From the NCBI GenBank assembly GCA_902779535.1, contig CACZBX010000011.1, positions 1 to 59,783 on the forward strand: DNA of 59,783 bases. Reading direction: 5' to 3'. Each line of letters begins with the position of its first letter. The first letter of the stretch is position 1. The stretch comes from an uncultured Bacteroidales bacterium. GTDB taxonomy: Bacteria > Bacteroidota > Bacteroidia > Bacteroidales > Bacteroidaceae. The notes under the pieces were generated by a model. The model did no database searches. It saw only the letters and a list, made by a program, of their open reading frames with translations, and was not told the origin of the DNA. The translations under genes and the position numbers were made by a program. Below, one piece after another: positions 44,061 through 51,573 of this stretch.

Positions 44061-44969
44061 TTATGCTTGCTCCCACTGAGCTCTTAACAGCTCAACAGCA
44101 GCAGGTACAGTCACATTACGGTCACCCTTCGTGCCACACTCGAAGCATACGTACTTGTCGTACTTCATTTCCTTCAAAGCACGGAATCCGTCAATGTAGT
44201 TATCCAAATCACCGTCTTCACCCGGCATGATACGACGACCACGGCTTGCCATGTGTACGTGTTGCAGATATTTCGGACCAGCTGACCAGAATGCTCCGTA
44301 ATCAGATGTCTCCTCTTGCATGTGCCAGAAGTCACCCATCACTTTTACACCCTCGCTCTTTGCATCGCGAGCAATAGCGGCGCCATCAGCAACCAAACGC
44401 ATGTAGAAGCATTCTTTTCTGTTCAGAGGTTCCAAGATAACGGTCGTACCACACTTTAAGGCATATTCACCTAATTCATGAAGTTGTTCGCAAAGATATT
44501 CGCGAGTCTCCATGGTGTGAGGCAAGCAAGGTTTCTGTCCATTGAAAGCAGGAACCATGATAACACCGACAGAGCCTAATTCACCGGCAGCGGCAACGAT
44601 TTCACGCATTGTGGTGTCGAACAATTCTTTTACCTTCGGGTCTTCTGCCAAGATAAAGCCTTGGAAACCGGCACAGATAGCAGAAACCTTGATGTTTCTG
44701 TTCTTCAATGCGTCTTGAATCTCCTTAACGCGGTTGGCCAAGTTACGTCCGTTTGGCTCGAAACCAACGATGCCCAACTTCTCCATGAAGTCCAGCTTCT
44801 CGTTGAGGCTTTCACCCGGAGCAATCCCTTCTTGGAAGGAGAGGTTCAGAGGAACATTGTTTTTCTCTTCCTTTTTAGCTGCACAGGAAGTCAAGCTAAA
44901 AGGAGCAGATGTAGCTGCTAAGGCAGCCATACCTGCAAACGAACGTTGAAAAAATTGTTTTCTATTCAT
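44061..44969 (-). CDS. Exported TIM-barrel protein, AP-endonuclease-2/hydroxypyruvate isomerase superfamily
   Basis: 302 residues. The N-terminus MNRKQFFQRSFAGMAALAAT continues to LTSC, a signal with a likely lipobox, so probably a lipoprotein. The barrel carries metal-ligand positions of the sugar isomerase/AP-endonuclease-2 fold: VILEPLNRKECFY (Glu), VMGDFWHMQEE (Asp and His), LQHVHMASRGRR (His) and YVCFECGTKGD (Glu). Relatives are isomerases and epimerases, or lyases/hydratases acting on 3-keto sugars and glycosides. It follows a Tat-exported Gfo/Idh/MocA enzyme by 15 bases, which favours a redox-linked sugar step. Exact reaction unknown. Confidence 0.83.
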   Translation of the reverse strand: MNRKQFFQRSFAGMAALAATSAPFSLTSCAAKKEEKNNVPLNLSFQEGIAPGESLNEKLDFMEKLGIVGFEPNGRNLANRVKEIQDALKNRNIKVSAICAGFQGFILAEDPKVKELFDTTMREIVAAAGELGSVGVIMVPAFNGQKPCLPHTMETREYLCEQLHELGEYALKCGTTVILEPLNRKECFYMRLVADGAAIARDAKSEGVKVMGDFWHMQEETSDYGAFWSAGPKYLQHVHMASRGRRIMPGEDGDLDNYIDGFRALKEMKYDKYVCFECGTKGDRNVTVPAAVELLRAQWEQA

Positions 44970-44984
44970 AATGCAATCATTTTA

Positions 44985-46385
44985 CTATTTCTGTTGTCTC
45001 TGTTGTCTCTGCTGTAACTTTTCAGCTTCAGATATACCTGGAACCATAACGGTGTACTTCGACATATCCATCTTACCAAGTTCAAGTTTTTCTGGCATAT
45101 AATCCAACTCTGCAGCACTGATTTCATCCCAAGTAACAGTCTTACCTGAATAAGCAGCCTCACGGCCCATTACACCGGCAAGAGTAGAGATACCTGTAGC
45201 CTCTGCTTCGTCGTGAGCCTCACCCTTACGGATGTGGTTTACCCAATCTACATGCTCCAGAACGTATGGGTTCTGTTGTTTGAACTGAGCCTTTGCTGCT
45301 TCCTCGTCAAACTTCCAGATTACGTTGCCTGCCAAGTCCTTGATCTCGTGAGTAGCACTATTCCAAGAACCCTTTGTACCTTGGATGAACTCGCTTACGT
45401 TATTGCTACAGCCATCGATCTGGCGGCACATACTGTGCAGGTGGATACCATTTTCAAACTCGAAGTCTACGCTGAAGTTATCGTATTGGTCACCTGTGAT
45501 ACGGCGTTGACGGCTACCAAATGCAGTTGCCTTAACAGGTTTCAAGCCACTCATCCACAAGAAGATATCGATGTTGTGAACGTGCTGTTCAACGATGTGG
45601 TCACCCGAAAGCCATTTCCAGTTTACCCAGTCGCGGATCATCCATTCCATATCGCTCCATCCTGGTTGACGGTTGCGATACCAAAGCATACCTTGGTTCC
45701 AGTATACGTTACCACCGGTGATTTCACCGATATAACCTTCTTGGATCTTCTGGAATGCCTCAACGTATGGACGTTGGTGGTGGCGTTGAACACCGGTAAC
45801 AACGCTTAAGTTCTTAGCCTTTGCCTGCTTAGCAGTTGCCATGATCGTACGGTAACCCTTTGAGTCAACAGCAATAGGTTTTTCCAGGAAAGAGTGAACA
45901 CCCTTTTCGGTTGCATATTGGAAATGATAAGGACGGAATACAGGAGGAGTTGTCAGGATAACCATGTCGATACCTGAGTCGATAACCTTCTTGTATGCGT
46001 CGAAGCCTACGAAGCAGTTCTCTGCAGGAACATTCTGGTTGTGCTTCTCTGCCAACATCTTGCGGACATTCTCCAAGCGGTCAGCAAATACATCACCCAA
46101 AGCAACAACAGTAATGCCGTCGGCTGCTTCCAGCAAGTTAACGATAGCACCTGAACCACGGCCACCGCAACCTACCATACCTACTTTCAGAGGCTTGCCT
46201 TCGATAGCTTTGTCAGGAAGTTCTGGAACATAATACTCTCCTGGTTGTTTCAACGGAGTGTAAACCGGACCTTTATCTTTTCCAGTACAAGATGAAAGGA
46301 TGGAAGATGAACCAATCATACCCGTTGCGCCAAGCATTGCTGAGTATGAGAAAAAGTCTCTTCTACTAATTTTTTTCTTTCCCAT
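44985..46385 (-). CDS. Tat-exported Gfo/Idh/MocA family oxidoreductase
   Basis: 466 residues from ATG 46385 (MGKKKISRRDFFSYSAMLGA), where SRRDFF is a twin-arginine motif and SSILSSC a possible lipobox; the frame is open 14 codons further upstream. The Rossmann domain shows KVGMVGCGGRGSGAIVNLLE, and the catalytic Lys lies in FLEKPIAVDSKG. The active-site helix reads GDHIVEQHVHNIDIFLWMSG. Family: NAD(P)-dependent oxidation of sugar hydroxyls, often at C3. Tat export implies that a folded, cofactor-bound enzyme crosses the inner membrane, as in glucose-fructose oxidoreductase. The C-terminus is Gln-rich (QQRQQRQQK). Second gene of the cytochrome operon. Confidence 0.88.
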   Translation of the reverse strand: MGKKKISRRDFFSYSAMLGATGMIGSSSILSSCTGKDKGPVYTPLKQPGEYYVPELPDKAIEGKPLKVGMVGCGGRGSGAIVNLLEAADGITVVALGDVFADRLENVRKMLAEKHNQNVPAENCFVGFDAYKKVIDSGIDMVILTTPPVFRPYHFQYATEKGVHSFLEKPIAVDSKGYRTIMATAKQAKAKNLSVVTGVQRHHQRPYVEAFQKIQEGYIGEITGGNVYWNQGMLWYRNRQPGWSDMEWMIRDWVNWKWLSGDHIVEQHVHNIDIFLWMSGLKPVKATAFGSRQRRITGDQYDNFSVDFEFENGIHLHSMCRQIDGCSNNVSEFIQGTKGSWNSATHEIKDLAGNVIWKFDEEAAKAQFKQQNPYVLEHVDWVNHIRKGEAHDEAEATGISTLAGVMGREAAYSGKTVTWDEISAAELDYMPEKLELGKMDMSKYTVMVPGISEAEKLQQRQQRQQK

Positions 46386-46416
46386 GATGTTTGATTTTAA
46401 AGGTTTGTATAATAAC

Positions 46417-47946
46417 TTATTTTGCACTTATTCCTTCTGGAACTTCACATACGACACGGAAACCGATACCCTTGATGTCGGAGTACCACCAGATACTCTT
46501 CGGGTTCTGTGGGTCTGTCCTCAACCAGTTGTCGTTTTCGGTATGTCCACGTGCTGCACAACGCAACTTGGATGCATCATCCAGATAGTTTCCACCACGA
46601 ACCACGAATTCTGTTCCTTCTTGGTTGATTGGGTCGACAGCACCTTCCTTGAATCCTTCGTAGGCATTCTCTTTGTACTTGTCGGCACAGTATTCCATCA
46701 CATTACCCAGCATGTTCTTCAATCCAAATGGATTAGCCTTTACGCGTGCCGGCTCTTGTGTCTTGTCCATACTGTTGTTCGCATAGATGATATAGCCATT
46801 GATTGATGTGGTATCAATACCGAAGATCTTCTTCATGAGTCCTTCGTTGGTATATTTCTTTGGACTACCTTCGAAGAAGTAAGGAGTGGATGTACCACCA
46901 CGAGCAGCATATTCCCACTCAGCCTCTGTCGGCAGACGGTATTTTCGTCCTGTCTTCAGGGACAACCACTGACAGAAGGTTTCGGCAGCATAATGTGTCA
47001 TGGTAATAGCCGGACGCGTTCCCATTCCCCATCCTTGGTCGGGGAATCCGAATGGAGGTGTCGGACCAGATACCGCATCGACATCTTCACGGGAATTGTT
47101 GGCGAAGACCACTTCCGGAGCCGTACGACCTTCCGACATGGTCTCGTTATAGAATGCCCAGTATTGATCCCAAGTCACTTCCAGTTCACCCATGAAGAAC
47201 GGTGAGATGGTAACCTTTCGTTGTGGAGATTCGTCTGCCTGCCTGAACGGTTCGTCCTCCGGACTACCAAGGGTGAACGTACCACCCGGAATGGCAACCA
47301 TGCTGATGGCAGCAGATGTGCCCGGAACGGTTTCCGTAAAGTTTACGAACTCTGTAACGACTGCAGCTGAATCATATCTTACGCCACTACCTGTATTGAC
47401 CATGCCTTCCATCTTCCCGTGCTTGTAGTTCGGGTTGAAGTGGCCGGCATCCAGGTGACAACTGATACATTGCAAGTTCAGTTTCTTTTCATTTTCTTCG
47501 TAATACAGGTGAGCCTTGACACCTTCATCGGTGATACCCGTAGGGAAGAGGTTTGTGTGGCAGGATTTACATGATTCGTTATAAACAATCTTCTGAGCAT
47601 ATTCCAGTTCACCTTTTCGTTCCCAGTTGATCTTGTCTTTATCTTTGGTCATATACGACCAGATATCCTTTATGCCCATCTTTGCCTTGGCAGTAAAATG
47701 TGCGAATGTTCCCTTTGGTGGAAGATGGCACGCTGCACAATCGGTCATCACGCCGCTCTTGTTATTGCTGTAATGAACAGATTGTTTCCATGCGGCATCT
47801 GCTTTTTCATGGAAGTGACAAGCCATACACGACTCGTTGGTTGATGTTTCTTCCCACATCCAATCAAATGCAATCATTAATGCTATACCAAGGACCAAGC
47901 CTCCTAGACCAATCAGTAAAAACTTCTTTTTACTACCTTTCGACAT
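46417..47946 (-). CDS. Tetraheme NapC/NrfH-type cytochrome fused to SUMF1-type domain
   Basis: 509 residues. One N-terminal membrane helix (FLLIGLGGLVLGIALMIAF) anchors a periplasmic part with four heme-binding CxxCH motifs at residues 40-44 (CMACH), 70-74 (CAACH), 126-130 (CKSCH) and 160-164 (CISCH), as in NapC/NrfH quinol dehydrogenases. From about 216 a SUMF1/FGE-sulfatase domain follows: MVAIPGGTFTLGSPEDEP, PAITMTHYAAETFCQWLSLK, RLPTEAEWEYAARGG, NVMEYCADKY, VVRGGNYLDDASKLRCAARG and GIGFRVV. The paired cysteines of true formylglycine-generating enzymes are not present. The role is presumably to pass electrons between the quinone pool and an envelope partner; direction and partner are inference. 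Leads the operon that ends with resB-ccsA. Confidence 0.9.
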   Translation of the reverse strand: MSKGSKKKFLLIGLGGLVLGIALMIAFDWMWEETSTNESCMACHFHEKADAAWKQSVHYSNNKSGVMTDCAACHLPPKGTFAHFTAKAKMGIKDIWSYMTKDKDKINWERKGELEYAQKIVYNESCKSCHTNLFPTGITDEGVKAHLYYEENEKKLNLQCISCHLDAGHFNPNYKHGKMEGMVNTGSGVRYDSAAVVTEFVNFTETVPGTSAAISMVAIPGGTFTLGSPEDEPFRQADESPQRKVTISPFFMGELEVTWDQYWAFYNETMSEGRTAPEVVFANNSREDVDAVSGPTPPFGFPDQGWGMGTRPAITMTHYAAETFCQWLSLKTGRKYRLPTEAEWEYAARGGTSTPYFFEGSPKKYTNEGLMKKIFGIDTTSINGYIIYANNSMDKTQEPARVKANPFGLKNMLGNVMEYCADKYKENAYEGFKEGAVDPINQEGTEFVVRGGNYLDDASKLRCAARGHTENDNWLRTDPQNPKSIWWYSDIKGIGFRVVCEVPEGISAK

Positions 47947-48006
47947 AATTGAAATTGTTTATAACATAATACGCACCTTAATAAAAAGGTGATTCCTTCA
48001 AAGCGT

Positions 48007-48037
48007 CAAATTTACAAAATCTATCCTAAAAGTCAAA
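48007..48037 (-). promoter_or_regulatory. Promoter of the cytochrome/Gfo/TIM/ResB/CcsA operon
   Basis: Minus-strand TTTG (48037-48034), 19-base spacer, TAAATTTG (48014-48007). Start predicted near 48000, about 54 bases before the ATG at 47946. Confidence 0.68.
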
Positions 48038-48086
48038 CCTTATGCACGTTTTTTTATGCAAAAAGGAACTATTTGGTCAGAATTTG

Positions 48087-49259
48087 TTATTTCTCTACCC
48101 ATTTGTGCCATTTCTGATCTTTATCGTAGCCGGCTCGAACCATCGTCTCGATGAATTGCATACCTCTGACGCCGTCTTCAACAGTTGGAAAATCAAGCAT
48201 TTCCTCAGTTGGCGTTTCGTTGCTTGCTTTTGCTCGGACGGTGAGTGCGAAGTTGCGGTAGATATTTGCAAACGCTTCGATGAATCCTTCCGGGTGTCCT
48301 CCTGGAATACGTGTGTTCCACTTCGTGAAATCGGTCAGTGAAGCATATCCATTACCCATTCTGACATACTCTGCTGGACGGTCAATCCATTTTACCCAAA
48401 GTGTGTTCGGCTCCATTTGTCGCCATTCCATTCCGGCTTTCTCGCCATACACGCGCAAACGGATATTGTTCTCTTCGCCGGTGGCAATCTGAGTGGCCTG
48501 AAGCAAACCGGTAAATCCTTGATCGTAGCGCATGAAAGCACAGGCGTCATCATCCAGTGGACGTCCGTCAGCGACGTGCAACAAATCGGCACACACTTCT
48601 ATTACCTTTGCTCCGGTTACGTACTCTGTCAGGTGCCAAGCATGAGTACCGATATCACCGATACATCCACCCTTACCAGCCGCCTTCGGATCGTTTCTCC
48701 AAACGGCATTGTTGCCTCCCTTCAATTCAATACGTTGGGTAAGCCATCCTTGAGAATATTCCACAAAGACGCGACGAACCTTTCCGATATCACCTCTGGC
48801 AATACGTTTCTTCATTTCCTTGATAGCAGGATAAGCGCTATAGACATGGGTTAACGCCAGAGTTAATCCTGTTTCCTTTACTTTGTCGCGTAGGAGCAGA
48901 GCCTCTTCGAGCGAGTAGGTCATAGGTTTGTCGATAACCACGTTGAATCCGGCATCCAATGCTTTAAGAGCGGGCTCGCAGTGGAACTTGTTTGGTGTGA
49001 CAATCGTCACAAAATCGATGCGTTTGTCGGCAGGCATAGCAGCTTCTTTCTCAAGCATTTCCTGCCAAGTAAAGTAAATACGATCGTCTGGAACAAAATA
49101 CTCTCGCCCTGAGCTTAGGGATATCTCAGGTTTAATACTAAAGCATCCGCATACTAAATCAATTCCGTTTTCCATTAAAGCGGCACGACGATGGATGGCA
49201 CCAATGAAGGCATCACTTCCGCCACCGATCATACCCATTCTGAGTTTTCTGTTTTTCAT
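48087..49259 (-). CDS. Cytosolic Gfo/Idh/MocA family oxidoreductase
   Basis: 390 residues without a signal peptide. The Rossmann motif is RMGMIGGGSDAFIGAIHRRA, the catalytic DKP lies in VVIDKPMTYSLEEALLL, and the C-terminal domain carries GGCIGDIGTHAWHLTEYVTG. It is distinct from the Tat-exported paralog at 44985-46385. It would oxidise or reduce a sugar or inositol-like hydroxyl with NAD(P) in the cytoplasm. It lies between the SusD gene and the cytochrome operon on the same strand with its own promoter element. A natural reading is that it handles the product delivered by the envelope enzymes, for example by reducing a keto sugar back; this is inference. Confidence 0.87.
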   Translation of the reverse strand: MKNRKLRMGMIGGGSDAFIGAIHRRAALMENGIDLVCGCFSIKPEISLSSGREYFVPDDRIYFTWQEMLEKEAAMPADKRIDFVTIVTPNKFHCEPALKALDAGFNVVIDKPMTYSLEEALLLRDKVKETGLTLALTHVYSAYPAIKEMKKRIARGDIGKVRRVFVEYSQGWLTQRIELKGGNNAVWRNDPKAAGKGGCIGDIGTHAWHLTEYVTGAKVIEVCADLLHVADGRPLDDDACAFMRYDQGFTGLLQATQIATGEENNIRLRVYGEKAGMEWRQMEPNTLWVKWIDRPAEYVRMGNGYASLTDFTKWNTRIPGGHPEGFIEAFANIYRNFALTVRAKASNETPTEEMLDFPTVEDGVRGMQFIETMVRAGYDKDQKWHKWVEK

Positions 49260-49602
49260 GGTTCATTGTTTAAAATTGCCGCTATGAAGTTAATAGTTTT
49301 TCTTGAAAAAACGATGTTTTTGTGAAAAAAAAAGTGTTTTTTTATGTGATAAAATAAATGTATTCTTTTAAAGTCACAATTTAAGTGCAAAAATACAGTA
49401 TGAGTCATCACATAGGAGGGATTTTATTCAAAAGGAAAAAGCAGAATTAAAAAAACTGAATGGGATTTATTTAAGACGATGAAAAGTGAGAAAATGTATG
49501 AGGAGATATATGTAAAGAAGAGGAATGACGTTATCTAAAATTGAGATAAAAGTATATACATAACGAAAACAAATGGAGCGATTCTTCCTTTATTTATATT
49601 AC
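49260..49602. other. Gene-free A/T-rich spacer, SusD gene to cytosolic Gfo gene
   Basis: 343 bases with many A- and T-runs. It contains the -7-like octamer at 49388-49395 for the downstream gene. I see no small gene, RNA or regulator in it. Confidence 0.5.
49388..49395 (-). promoter_or_regulatory. Putative -7 element for cytosolic Gfo gene
   Basis: Minus-strand TATTTTTG, giving a leader of about 120 bases to the ATG at 49259. No -33 match at the usual distance. Confidence 0.42.
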
Positions 49603-49640
49603 AAAAAGAGAGCACGTTCTTTGGAGCGTGCTCTCTTTTT
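49603..49640 (-). terminator. Terminator after SusC-SusD pair
   Basis: 14-bp stem (49603-49616 with 49627-49640) with a 10-base loop, 14 bases past the SusD stop. A- and T-runs form the outer pairs. It separates the SusCD unit from the Gfo gene. Confidence 0.78.
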
Positions 49641-49653
49641 TATAGGTTATGAA

Positions 49654-51561
49654 TTAATGTCCTGGATTCTGAACGATAATTCCATCTGTACGATTTATTT
49701 CGTTCACATTGATTGGAGCAAAATACATTTTATTATCCCATTTACGATTTTCACGATAAGACAGGTCGCTTACCACATAATGGTAGTCCCATATGTCTTC
49801 ATTGTGTACGTAAGGAGCAGATGCAGTTTTGCCCGGTTTCAAGGTTGCCCACACACTCATACCCGTAACAGGTTTGTTCTGAGTAACATTTGCAATCATC
49901 CAACGACGAACATCGAAGTAACGAGAATCTTCGTATGCTAATTCTGAGCGACGTTCACGGCGGAGTAAGTCACGCATGTCTGCCTGGTTTTTCGATTGTC
50001 CACGGACAGCCAATGTTGCTTCTGTGTCTGGCATGTTGATACGAGCACGCAACGGATCGATAAACGTAATAGCTTCGTCTAATTGACCTAATTCGATGCA
50101 AGCTTCTGCAGCAATCAAGTACATCTCACTTAAGCGAATGTATGGATATGGAGTAACTTGTGCGGAGTTAGCAGCGTCAACAGTTGTATCAATCAATTTC
50201 TTCTCATAGTAAGAAGTGAAGGAGCCGTTCCAGTCCTCGATCGGGCCCTTACGAGTATCGCAACCATATGTTCCGTTTCCACTCCACAGTTTAGTTGGGT
50301 TACCTGTTGCATCCGGATAGTATACAGCTTCTACAGCTTTACCTCCTGATGACAATTCGTATACACCACATTGTAAGTTGCCCAGTGGAGTAGGATCTAG
50401 TGCATAACCGTCGGCAGCACGTTTACGTCCCCAGACACTACCATCAAAACCTAAGTCGGCGTAGAATCGTGGTTCACGACCCAAATATGGGTTGCTATCC
50501 ATTCTTTCGCCTACGGTTGTCATGGCATCACTAACAGAACCATCGGCCATTTCGAATGACATAACGAAGTCGTTGGTCGGAGTGGTACCAGACCAGTTGT
50601 GGTAACCGTTAGGACCGTGTTGCAAACCAATCCAGTTCGTTACACGAGTCAAGTCGAATTGGCGGGCAAAAATAGTTTCAGAATTATTAGAAATAGCAAT
50701 CCGATGATATAAGTCTGCTATTTCCTCCACACTGCCGGCACGACAATCTAACAATGAGTATTTACCGCTGTTGATAACCTCCTTAGCAGCGGCTAATGCT
50801 TTTTGATACAATTGAGAACGGTCACCGTCGTATTGGTTACATTTCAAAGTGTTGATGGTGCGGTCGGCGTACAATTCGCTGGCTACATGTAAATACATAC
50901 GTGCTTCCAATGCTTTGGCTGCCCATTTGTTTGCACGGCCTGCTTCCATTGATGCTGGCAATAGGTTGAATGCTTTCTCGCAATCTTCAATAATGAAATC
51001 CAGCACTTCACCTACGCTATTACGCGGGACTTTTACGGCCTCTGCATCATCCAAACCGAAAACGTCTTTTACGATAGGTACACCACCGAATCCACGGAGC
51101 AAATTAGAGTAAATATAAGCACGTAAGAAACGGGTTTCTCCTTCCATTACGCTTGGACTTGCGCTGCCGTTATCAGGTACGTCATTAATGTTAGCTAAAA
51201 CTAAGTTGGCGTAATAAATGCCTGTGAATGCATGATCCCAACGGAAAGGACAGTTGGATTGACTGTACCATTGCAAGTTACCTCCTGATACGGTCGATTC
51301 GTTAACAGCAATCTGGCCGTAGTTGTGGGTAAAGTAAGCATCATCGGTTAAACCGGTAGTCGTATGCTCGCGAGCTCCATCCTTTGCGTAGTAATAAATA
51401 CTATTAACAAGAGATTGGGTCAAACCGGCATCCTCAAAGACTGCCTCTTGGTCATATTGGTCATGAGGCTTAACATCCATAAAGTCTGAACTACAAGAAA
51501 CAAGGTTCATTGCACCACAAACACAGGCTGTCATTAATATATATTTGAATTTATTCTTCAT
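49654..51561 (-). CDS. SusD/RagB family outer-membrane nutrient-binding lipoprotein
   Basis: 635 residues with lipoprotein signal MKNKFKYILMTACVCGAMNL ending VSCSS. TPR-like SusD features: FMDVKPHDQYDQEAVFEDAG at the N-terminus, GETRFLRAYIYSNLLRGFGG, GRANKWAAKALEARMYLHVA, YPYIRLSEMYLIAAEACIEL and RRERRSELAYEDSRYFDVRR near the C-terminus. It forms the surface lid over the SusC channel and helps capture the ligand. The gene follows susC by 12 bases. The ligand cannot be read from sequence. Confidence 0.95.
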   Translation of the reverse strand: MKNKFKYILMTACVCGAMNLVSCSSDFMDVKPHDQYDQEAVFEDAGLTQSLVNSIYYYAKDGAREHTTTGLTDDAYFTHNYGQIAVNESTVSGGNLQWYSQSNCPFRWDHAFTGIYYANLVLANINDVPDNGSASPSVMEGETRFLRAYIYSNLLRGFGGVPIVKDVFGLDDAEAVKVPRNSVGEVLDFIIEDCEKAFNLLPASMEAGRANKWAAKALEARMYLHVASELYADRTINTLKCNQYDGDRSQLYQKALAAAKEVINSGKYSLLDCRAGSVEEIADLYHRIAISNNSETIFARQFDLTRVTNWIGLQHGPNGYHNWSGTTPTNDFVMSFEMADGSVSDAMTTVGERMDSNPYLGREPRFYADLGFDGSVWGRKRAADGYALDPTPLGNLQCGVYELSSGGKAVEAVYYPDATGNPTKLWSGNGTYGCDTRKGPIEDWNGSFTSYYEKKLIDTTVDAANSAQVTPYPYIRLSEMYLIAAEACIELGQLDEAITFIDPLRARINMPDTEATLAVRGQSKNQADMRDLLRRERRSELAYEDSRYFDVRRWMIANVTQNKPVTGMSVWATLKPGKTASAPYVHNEDIWDYHYVVSDLSYRENRKWDNKMYFAPINVNEINRTDGIIVQNPGH

Positions 51562-51573
51562 ATTCGTAAAATT

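Noticed and set aside
46417-47946. Formylglycine-generating enzyme for sulfatases
   Set aside because: The paired active cysteines are missing and no sulfatase gene is in the window; the protein is better described as a cytochrome with a SUMF1-like head.
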